From Datnioides undecimradiatus (Eukaryota > Chordata > Actinopteri > Lobotiformes > Datnioididae): DNA of 64,000 nt. A program made the translations under genes and the position numbers. Position 1 is the stretch's first letter, and each line of letters opens with the position of its first letter. The notes below the pieces were generated by a model. The model worked only from the letters and a program-made list of their open reading frames with translations. It ran no database searches and was not told the origin of the DNA. The DNA lies in contig WARS01000033.1 in the NCBI GenBank assembly GCA_008933995.1, positions 10,988,287 to 11,052,286 on the forward strand, read 5' to 3'. Positions 51,901 to 61,900 of this stretch are shown here, piece by piece.

Positions 51901-53579
51901 CAGGAGTTCAGATTTAGATCCCTCCTCTTCCAGATCTGTGTGGAGAGTTGACGACATCTGTCTGGCCGGAGATGATGTGTTAAAATGCTGTCTGATAAAT
52001 GGCAATTCATGACAATGAACGACATTGCATGGTCAGCAGATGTTTAAGGATTTTTAGATGTTCAAAGATATTTAGAAATGTTGATTTTGAGACACAGAGC
52101 ACACCAGACAATTTGGACTTTGTGTAGTTTTTTTTCTTACAAAGCCATTCAGCTAAAAAAGTTTGAGCATTACGGATCATTATAAAACAATATGTTGCTG
52201 CTGCACTCTGCTATTTCTATAAGAAAGATGTAACCAAAGAACAGAAAAATGGTCTTCTGTTAATTGCTGTAATCAAGAAAACAAATATTTAGATGTTTTA
52301 CACAGGCGACGAGTAGGATGATGAATTTCTAAAGAAAAAACATCAGTAGCACAAAAAATATTTTTGAAGAGCATTTTTTGAAGCTAAAAGAAGCTGATAT
52401 TAGCCATACTATGCTGCCAGGGAGTTCAGTTCTCCTTTTTTTCAACAGTTACATGATTTAGCTGTGATAAAATAAAAAGCTACGCTTTTTGGTTTAAGAG
52501 ACTTGAGTGTACGATGTTCGAAATGAGTCATTGAATGCAGCACAAATCCCCCCTCTGACTTCTGACACTTCTGAAGTCAGCCTGCTACCATGAACGAGCG
52601 CTGCTCAAAATGCGGAATAACCAGATTACTGGTGAATTTGCAAGCAGCGGCTCACTCAAAACATTCGCGTCGTCTGCTTTAGTGAAGAATCATTGCCTGT
52701 TTGTTTTAGAGTTAAAGTTGCACTGTGAAGGGACAATTGATCGGCTGCCTAACGCTTCTCTTAGTTTTATCTAAAGCAGGCTAAACGCAGTTTTTTTATG
52801 TTTTTACCACCGCCACTTGAAATAGCTATTCACGTGGAAGGAGCGGGGCTGTAGGTATGTTCTTACTGACAGGAAACACAGTCACATTTGCTGCCACTGT
52901 ATTTGCTTTCGGCCGGGACACTCCTTCCTTCATTGCATAACTGCGGTGTATGCGTGAGTGTGTGTGTGAGAGCTAGTTTCGTGTTTCCCTCTGCGCTGCA
53001 CAGATGGCGGGGTGGAGTCAGCGGGTTTGAGGGTGGTAAAAGGTGGGTAAAATGTGTGATCCAGATGTTGAGCACGAGAAGTCAACCCACCACCAGTCTA
53101 AACAAAAGTGATATTTTGGATAGAGTTTGCTCCCATGTAAACTTTTTAGTAGTTTTACAAACGGATAAACCATTCATTCTATAAAATTAAGATTTGTACT
53201 TTCTAACTGGGATTCCCCCCAAATTTGAAACCAATTCACACGTGAGCGTCTTGATTCAGACTGTGGGAAAAGAGAAAAGAAACCACAGCTGCTTGTCTGA
53301 GATGTTAAAAAAAACACAAACCTGGAGGGAAAATGACCTTAATGCAATGTCCTTCAAGTAGATACAAACCAGGATATGTGATCACATCTACTGTACTGTA
53401 TCTCTGAATAACACCACTGTGTGTACTTCTCTCCTCATCAATTCCTGGATCTGAATTATAGCTCTTGGATCTCTGGTTTTCAGTTTTGGGAAAGCGATTT
53501 TGTATTCACACATCCAATATTCAACTTTTCCAGAATTTTTTCCCTTTGATTCAGTGACAGAAGACATTCCCAGAGACGC
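51901..53579. other. intergenic spacer between fnip1 3' end and rapgef6 promoter
   Basis: About 1.7 kb with no coding signal on either strand. It contains a short GC-rich patch (52960-53040) and otherwise AT-rich unique-looking sequence. The two genes are in tandem on the minus strand across this gap. Confidence 0.6.
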
Positions 53580-53601
53580 ATAAATTCTTAACATCGGCAT
53601 C

Positions 53602-53607
53602 TTTATT
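53602..53607 (-). promoter_or_regulatory. candidate distal poly(A) signal of fnip1
   Basis: The minus strand reads AATAAA here. A TG/T-rich stretch (TGTCTTCTGTC) lies about 50 bases further downstream in the transcript, as expected of a cleavage region. Candidate cleavage is near 53580-53590. No transcript data support it. Confidence 0.4.
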
Positions 53608-53696
53608 GCACAACGTTCCCATAAAATTGGGAAAAAATAATTTGAGGAGACAATTCTTAAAAGACATTCTGTACAAATACATGGAAATAAACTGAG

Positions 53697-53704
53697 TATG
53701 TACA
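53697..53704 (-). promoter_or_regulatory. Pumilio response element-like site, TGTACATA
   Basis: The minus strand reads TGTACATA, matching TGTANATA. It lies in the distal fnip1 3' UTR, 57 bases (outer span) from a second match at 53746-53753. Motif match only. Confidence 0.3.
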
Positions 53705-53739
53705 GTTTACATGAACACATACCATGGGCAACTAAATAA

Positions 53740-53745
53740 TTTATT
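53740..53745 (-). promoter_or_regulatory. candidate alternative poly(A) signal of fnip1
   Basis: The minus strand reads AATAAA. It lies 138 bases before the distal signal and overlaps a Pumilio-like site region. Either could be used. Confidence 0.25.
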
Positions 53746-53753
53746 TATATACA
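53746..53753 (-). promoter_or_regulatory. Pumilio response element-like site, TGTATATA
   Basis: The minus strand reads TGTATATA, matching TGTANATA, paired with the site at 53697-53704. Motif match only; such 8-mers also arise by chance in AT-rich DNA. Confidence 0.3.
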
Positions 53754-54139
53754 AAGAGGGAAAAGCAGATATAAATTCATACCTTTTAAACATAATGGCT
53801 GGGTTGTAAAAAATGTAGGCTGATACAGTGGAGCATCTTCGATACAGTAACAAGCAGATGTATATCAAATTTTACCAGCAAAATGAGCCTGTGAAGCATT
53901 CATGCTCTCCGTTAAGACTTAGGTCATACACAGGGTGCGATTTGAGTTTATGAAAGAAACAAACACTGTTCTCAGGGTTACAGTGTTGAACACGTGTAAA
54001 GTTGAACATGGTATGAACTAAAAGCCCATCAACAAGCTCTGGTACAGTGCTTGAGGAGACTGTGGCGTTTTTTTCAATCTTTGAGTAAGATTTTTGGAAA
54101 GGGGGGAAAGTTGCTTTCCCTGAAACACTCAGGTGAGTT

Positions 54140-54145
54140 TTTATT
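54140..54145 (-). promoter_or_regulatory. candidate proximal poly(A) signal of fnip1
   Basis: The minus strand reads AATAAA about 1.77 kb after the stop codon. It would give a shorter 3' UTR lacking both Pumilio-type sites. Confidence 0.25.
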
Positions 54146-55917
54146 GAACTGGCTGCTGGCTACATTAAACTTTAATTCTCTGTCCACAAAGGTTATTTTG
54201 TTAGGCTAAAAACATAGTACAATTACAGAGTACTGTAAGGTTGTGCATACACAGTTTAACCATATTTGAAACTCAGGAGATTTTGACTGTGTTTAACAAA
54301 TGATCCAGTCAGTCAGTGGGGAATTTGTAACTCACCCTATTCTATCTGTAGCCAAACAAAGGAACTATACTGTGGATGAATTTCCAATGTTGTAACCTAA
54401 TAGCAACAAAAAAAATAAATAAAATAATGAAATAATTTCCAGTTGGACGCATTGAAGGAATCACTTTACGCCCAGGAGAAAATCCAAAAACAGAAGCTGT
54501 GAAGAAACAAATGCGAATCGCACCCTGGTTATATGGCAAAACAACCAAAATCATTTTTCTGTCAATGCTATTAAAAGATCTAAAGAAAAAAAAAATGATG
54601 CTACTATAGTTTTGTATTTTGTGTGTTTTTGTGAGTATAACTATCATAGAAACATAGTGTTAAGTGATACTTGTTTTCATCACTATAAGGCCTACTGTGT
54701 TCCTCTACTACTCTCTCTGCAGCAAACATCGAAGCCGTAAACATCGTATAAAGGTTGGGGAAGCTATAAAAGTGTGAAAATATTTCAGCATTTTGGTTTG
54801 AAAATATATGCAGATGATGCATGTTTTTGCTTTTCCACAGTAGAAAGGGACCTTTTCTCCTCTGTAATCACGTTCCGAAGCAAAAATATGTTTTTTCTTC
54901 CATTTTCTTGTGTAAGGAATTTTTAACAGCCCTCCCCCTTTCAAAGAACACAGCATAGAGTCTGCACACAGTTGACGCTAACAATCCTCTGATTAAAATA
55001 GCTTAAAAAGTATACCTCACGGTTTTCTATGGGGCGACTGTAAATGTGTATATCATCCAGTGCCCATATGAAGATCTGAGGTAGTGCTGTACCTATGATA
55101 AGAATGTCAAAGCCACTTTTAGCCATTTCAAAACCAGTTTTTGAAACAAAACAAAATAAAAAAAATCAATAGGAGAGCATCGATCATTCCCACATGGCCA
55201 GAGAGTAGGCTTTTAAGTCAGCTGTGCATTGCAATTTGACAAAAAAAGAAACGCTGTCATTGAGATATCTCAGGGAAATTTGGCTTGTAAACAAATGCAT
55301 GAAGATAAACGAAAGAGCATAATTGGCATGAGACTGATACTGTTCTCAATGAAAATTTCCTCAAAGAAATCTTGTCCGTCAAACTTGCAGTCCATCACTG
55401 CGTACGACTGGGTTTAAGATTGTACAGAAAATAAACAGTAGAAGAAATAAAATCCATCGTTATTATGCAGTAGATATCTTAACATTTCATTCTCAATTGG
55501 AAAAATTAATAAAGTCTTTGGCTTTTGTGTCCAAAAATAAAATGAGTCTTGTTTTAAAAGAAACATTCAAACGACAGGAGAAGGTCATATCAGGGATGCT
55601 TCAGTCATCCGCAGCGCCTCGCTCCATCTGTGGGACTGTGGGCTGTAGTTCCCCCATGTGGTGCAACATCAGCATTGCAACAAATTCAGCAGCAGTGGTT
55701 GTGAGGGGAGGTGCTGGCTGTGGTCCGTGAAGACGTGCACTGCTCAGGCTCAGAGCAAAGATTCCATCTAGCCCAGGCACGCAGCTCAGGAAACCATGTA
55801 GATGGTGATCAGCTGCGGAGCATGGACAGTCGCTGTTGGGGCCAAAGTGGCGCTGTCTAGGTCTGACTGGTTTCCTCGGGCAGCCCACTTGCTCTGGACC
55901 TCAGAGCCACCATAGTC

Positions 55918-55996
55918 TCATAGCAGGATCTGGGCCACATAGGGGGAGTGAGTGCTGGCTACTGCAGCCAACAGGGGAAGGTCGCTGGACTCGATT
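55918..55996 (-). CDS. fnip1: fnip1 last coding exon with stop codon
   Basis: The acceptor is GTTTGCAG. One base completes the Gly codon, then [20 protein letters not shown] and AQILL, then TGA (revcomp of 55918-55920). The Leu-Leu carboxy end is invariant in FNIP proteins as I remember them. The 3' UTR follows directly. Confidence 0.95.
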
Positions 55997-58900
55997 CTGC
56001 AAACACACCAGAGCAAAGATCAGAATACGACAAGATCTAAGTGCCCTACTTCAAATGATGAATGAACATACAGAAGTTCTGAAGCCTTCAGCACCAGTTT
56101 TCTTTGGACCAGTTTTTTATCTTTTTTGATGTGATATACTTCTTGCTTGTACATTTTGAGGTCTGACGCCTGCCTGCACCTTTTTGCAGAACTCTTGACT
56201 ACATCATATCAAAGCTAAAATTATGATTTTTTTTCTGGCATTGCACAGGATTTTATACAGAACACTGATTTTCATCTATAATATACAGTGGTAGCTTGAC
56301 TTACGAGTTTAATTCATTCCCTGATGGAGCTCATAACTCAAGTCAGTCATATGTCAAATCATTTTTCCCCAATCAAATGAATTGAAATGCTATTAATCCC
56401 TTCCGCGCCCCCAAAAAAACACTGCAATTTTTTTTTGCTACATCTTTTTAAATAAGAAAAGTGTATTATAAATAACGAATATTGTATAAAAAACAATACT
56501 ATAGAATGTACTGCAATAAACTGGTTTTATTAAGTATAATGTACAGCATTTACTTTGGAGCTCAGACAACTTGAGGATGCTGATGGAGGTGGAGGAGAAA
56601 AGCTGAACTGAATAACTGAATCTTATTCGCTAATTTTTGCGAATAAGATTTCGCCACGCTTTCCTCACTTTCATCTGCAGCTGTCTAGCTATCAAGTGAG
56701 ACACGGGATGCTGGGCGGATGCTACGGCGTTCACTGTGGCGTTCGCTACGCCAACTAGCGGTGGGGTATCTGAAGCTGGCTCGTAACCCGAATTTTAGCT
56801 CGCAACTCAAAGCAAAAAATCGGCCGAGAGACGGCTTGTATCTTGTAAACTCGTTAGTTGGGACGCTCGTAAGTCAAGGTACCACTGTATAGCTATAGAT
56901 ATAGATAGATAGCTTAGCTCCTACTTGTGTGTCTGTAATAGTTTTATTATGATGCTATACAGCAGTTGCTAGTTGAGGATAAAGGTAAACTGCTTACCCT
57001 AAGACCATGCCCAATTCTTTAACATGGACTCTTGTCTGGCCCTTCAAATACTCAGCAAGCATCTTACTCTTGAAGTAGATTTCCTGCAGGCGGTCCTCAA
57101 GGTGCATTATACACTGAAGAGGAGAGAGAAAGGCACATTGTTGGTAAAGCACAAAGAATTAAAGAGGTCAGCACCTTGACTATAAAGAGTTGTGAAACCA
57201 GCTTCTCTAGTAATAGCAGTGGGGCTGACTTACAAAGTTAGGTGAAACATTGAGTTTGTAGAGCTGGTGAGTGGACTGCAATAAGCTGGAAACCAGACTG
57301 GACACCAGGACTTCCTTTCCCAGCTTGTTGACATCTGTGGCTCGTCTCTGACTGCTGGCCACCTGCACCGTCCACTTGTCAGTGTCTGCTATAATGCAGA
57401 CGGCCTCTGCTATGGGCTCATCCAATACTGGATGCTAGAGTACAAAAACAGCCATTTTAAAATACATGCCCAAAGGAAAACTGCTGCTGAAATGGTAAAT
57501 GACTGAATCTAATCAGCAGTAATAAGGTAACTACATGTTTTACAGTGAAACACACACACCGAAAATGTGCATCCCCCAAAGAACAGGTCTAAACCACCGA
57601 GTCCTTTACCTGAACAGCATGGGTTAATTCAGCCATGAGGCTCTGCCTGAGCTTTTCGTCGCTGGGCATCCCATGCAGAACAAAGTCTGGCACGTAGGTG
57701 GGACAATAGCCTCCAAACAGTGATCGGCCAAAATTTGCAATACTTGGCTTTGAGTAGTTCTCCACCAGCTTTGACCTGCAAATCAAACATAAGACAAGAG
57801 ATACTTGCTTTTTCTTTTCAAATCGATCAAAAACAGATCGAGTGTTGCCTGTTATTGTTAAGAGTGGTATTCGTGCCAAGGCAGCTCATGATTTATAAAC
57901 AGGAAGTGTGTCTGTGAATAGCTGGATCTACTCACCCCGGGAAAGGCACCAGCACTTCTTCCTGCCAGTCCTCTGTCTCCTCACTCTCACTGTCCCCGAG
58001 CGCGCTGTCAGAACTCTCATTGCGTGGTATCTCCCAGTCAATGATGGGCACCGCTTTGCGCTTTTGGTCCTCTTTGCTGTTGCTGCTTCCATCCAGGGGG
58101 ACGGGGACTGATAATAGAAGACCCTTGTCCTGCTCAGCAGAACAGCCCCTGCAGCAGCAGGTGTCGGAGGAATCTGTGGACCCACACCTGCACCTCCTCT
58201 GGACATCTGACAAAGTGTCTCCCTTCCTTCTGGACCCTACTTGTCCACTACCTGAACCTAAACAGAGACTCAAACCCTGACTCCTGACTGCACCCTGAAA
58301 ACTGTGACCCCCAGTGTCAGCAGGCCGGGAGACTCCCGAGGGGTCCAACAAGTCTTTGTGCATACTGTCTGTGGCGTTGGCCTCCTGCCGTTTGGCCACA
58401 TCGTCTATAGTCCTTGTCTCCACAGGGTTCTCCAGGCTGAAATACTCGTCAAAGTCGTCCATACAATTCGGATTCCAGTGAGGCATTTTACTAGACACCC
58501 GCTGTAGGGCTGGAGCCACCTTGGTCTGTTTGGTTTGGTCCTCTGATGCACTGGTGTGGCTGGTCTTTGAATCTGCTGCTGTCTGCAGATGCTGGGGTTG
58601 CTGTTGATAAAGTTGCCCTTGATGATGCTGCTGTTGTTGCTGTTGGAGGAGCAGCTGCTGGTAAAGCAGATGTTTGTCCTTAAGGTGTTTCTTGTGCTTT
58701 TTGATTTCCTCCTCGACCTTCTTTCTGCGGCTCTCCGTGTCCGACTCAGGAGACATGGAGTCTCCGATGAGGAAAGTGACTTTTGTTGCTGGCTCATCCT
58801 CCTCTGTTAAAGTCAAAGCCATGGGCCCCATCACTATGTTTCCCAGTACTGGTACTGGCACTGCAGCAGCCACGTTCTTATCTGGGGGCTTCTTCTCTGG

Positions 58901-61900
58901 AGGGAATCCCAAAGGCCGAGGAGCCAGTAGTCTTGTGGGCTGGTTACCATTGCCTGCATCCATCCCAGCCTCTGCCCCAGAGTTTCTATCCTCTGCGGTG
59001 ATGGGAGTTGGGGGTGGAGTCAATGTGCACGCAAGTGTTGTTGGTACAGATGGGACTATAAGCCTCAGATCGCCCTTGGTCTCTGTATCCAGCACACAGA
59101 CCTGCTCCCTGGGGGAGGCTGAGCCGACACGCAGCACCGTCTCCAGTCGGGCTTCTGTGGCCAGCGGGCTGCTAGACTCCCTGCGCAGCTCCCTGGGATC
59201 AGATGCTTCTGTAGTCCTGATAACAGGGTTGTTGACCTGGCTGTGCTCTGTCTGAAGCACACTGCTCCTAGAGCCTTGACTCTCGCTGCTGTCCTCCTCA
59301 TCTTCCTCATCCTCCTCATCCTCATCTTCCTCCTTTGGTGTATCCCCAGCACCGTGCTCCACCTCTGTGTCCGTGTATGTGCTGCTCTGGAGGCTGTTGT
59401 CTGAACGGTAGCTGCTGTCCTCTGCCTCAGTCTGTCGACCATGGGCTCCCTGCGACAAGTAGTCCCCACTAGGTTTGTGGACAGTAACCAGGACATAGTC
59501 TGACTCCTCCACCTCTCCTTTTCTTAGAGAGGTGGTGATGAGAGAGCCAGGCATCACAATGGCCTCATCCTCAGCACTGTCCAGCATGTGGGTCTCCAGC
59601 AACTCAGAGCAGCGGATGAAGTAGGTGAGGACGTAGAGGAGTCTCTGGACCAGCTCCTGTCTGCGGCCAACCACCACTGTTCTTGACAGCCGCACTGGTG
59701 ACCCAATGGACCCGTATAGGTCGCCTGCACACCATGATGGGAAAAACCAAAACAAGACAAAACACAGGCATCACTGAGCCAGTCTTTAAATGCAGTGATT
59801 TGCAACAGGTGTTATTTATAATAATTTGTTAGACATCAACAAAAAACAATTTTCTTTAGTTTGTGAGGTTTCATATTTTATCTCTGGTGGGTGTGAAGTC
59901 CCACAAAATGATTTTTGAGTTTGAATAATAATTAAATATATTCAATTATTCTTTTCAAAACCATCCATCTGAACACTTGTTTTTACAATACCATTCTTGT
60001 TTTGCTCTTCTTTTATCTTTTTTCATATTGGCTTTTTTCAACACTCCAGTGTGCAATTCTCATCTCTGACCACCAGGTGTCCCCACAAACTCAGTTTCTA
60101 TATCAGAATCAGAATCTGCTTCATTAGCCAAGTATGTGTACACATACAAGGAATTTGACTACTGTTTTTTTTTTTTCAATGCTTTCAATGTGCTAACACA
60201 GGAACAGAAGTACAGCTAAGAAAGACAACAGAGCTGAACAAACAAAGATCTGTAAAAGGATTGTTATGCACACAAGTATATGAAAAAACAGGTATTTACT
60301 CAATGAATACACCAATGACCAAGACAGTTCACATTCTACGTTTCCAGTGTCACTTGAGGTGAAAGTGTGTACTACTGAACATATGCTTTAAGGTGTAGCC
60401 ATATATATGAGGTTACATGCTCATGCTATACGTGCACCTAAATCCACTTATACATCAGCAAATTATTTCACAGAAATGCAGCTTATGGATTTCCAACATG
60501 TAGCATGTACCACTGGAGGAAACCATGTTTCCTATCGTCATCAACCAGTGAAGTACATGCACAGTGTCCGGCCGATACCCAAGTCTTAAAATTTTATTGC
60601 AGATGCAGCATTGTTACATCTACATTCGAAACTGCACATTTGTCACACCTGGGATTTCTTCTTTCCTGTGAAATGCTGCAACAGAGATGACTTACAGATA
60701 ACTACAGGAACTACATTGCACATGAGATTATGGGACAAATAGCTACATAAAGATTATGAAAATCTAACACAGGTGTTCTGATGATCAACAAAAGATACTT
60801 CCAACTCACTCTGTGGTGTGTGTTCATGTGTCTGTGTGTGTCTGTGTGTGTGAAACCCTCACCTAGCTGTGCCCAGAGTGGGTTGTACGGGTGCGTCTTT
60901 GCCAGCATGTCGACGCTCTGGGAGGAGTGTTTCTCAAGGAAGATCTTGATTGGAGGCTGCCCATTGGGCATGACGGTGGGCACCCAGGCTAGATGATTGG
61001 TCAGGATAGCTGTCAATAACGCAGGTAGGAATCTGGAATATCAGACATAGGTTGGTCAGAGGAGAACAGGGAAGGATCACAATGTTTAAGAGTGAAACCT
61101 CTTAGCCAGTCTCTCTCTAAAACTACAGTTTCCCTTCTGACCTTGTTTGATTGGGTCAAAGGTTCTCTCTACATGAAAAACTTAAGTCATGTGTTTCTTA
61201 CTGAGCTGGAAATACATACATTGTTGCAACACACTAACACAGATATATGCAGATACACAGATAAATGACAAGCACATGCACGCGCGCGCGCTATGCTGCT
61301 ATGCTTGATTCACTTCTCAGTTCTGACCACAAGCGTCTACTTCCCTTCCTGTCTCATGACTCAACACTGTCATGGCATTCGAGTTCAATCACGTACAAAA
61401 AAGCGACTGCAGTAGTCATCAAAACCATCAGACAGTCATGGGAATACTAACAAGATGCCTCAGAAAAAACATGATGTGATACAGTAAGTTCGGTGGTTGC
61501 CAGGGAGACACAATGCTTCATTCATGAGTCACACACACACACAGTCGTGTGGTGGTCATCCTAACCAGTGCTGGTGGAAATAACGATTTAAACTGAGAAG
61601 TAATACTGATAAAGAAAAGCCAATGGTTGCCTAGGAGATGCAGTTTCTATTCATAGTCAACATTTAGAGATGGTGCAGGGATCTAGAGAACATGAGAAAT
61701 TACTCTGGGCCATGTAGTACGCTATGGTTTTATATACAATTTCTAATACTGTACTTCAGTCATTTTTAAGCAAACAGTGTGGATGACACTGTGAAGTCTA
61801 AAGATGAACTTGCTGCTCATGTTTTCCACTCTAGTCTCTTGATTTTTCAGCCATGGTTGTTACAACTGTTGGTGCTATTCTATTTTTTTGGTTGCTTGTG

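Larger units (their letters stand above)
53580..55917 (-). other. fnip1: fnip1 3' untranslated region (inferred extent)
   Basis: About 2.3 kb of AT-rich sequence follows the stop codon with no credible open frame on either strand. The extent is inferred from the last AATAAA on the minus strand (53607-53602) before the intergenic gap. Two earlier AATAAA hexamers exist at 54145-54140 and 53745-53740, so shorter 3' ends are possible. Two Pumilio-type TGTANATA elements sit near the distal end (53704-53697 and 53753-53746). Confidence 0.55.
55997..56997 (-). other. last fnip1 intron, mostly a DNA transposon
   Basis: This 1001-bp intron has donor GTAAGC and acceptor GTTTGCAG. A 602-bp element with terminal inverted repeats (56286-56887) fills most of it, and a short GATA-type repeat (about 56887-56912) follows. 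The other long fnip1 introns are 1.1-1.7 kb, and the three introns between the large exon and the penultimate exon are only 120-175 bp. The insertion therefore explains most of this intron's size. Confidence 0.85.

Noticed and set aside
58674-59255. A 193-codon open frame on the plus strand
   Set aside because: It is the antisense shadow of the large fnip1 exon. It has no family resemblance and its composition follows the coding strand.
57932-59755. A single 607-codon intronless gene on the minus strand starting at the ATG at 59755-59753
   Set aside because: The first ten residues ([10 protein letters not shown]) come from the intron. A proper acceptor at 59725 and the conserved WAQLG|DLYG junction with the exon at 61032-60863 show it is an internal exon of fnip1.
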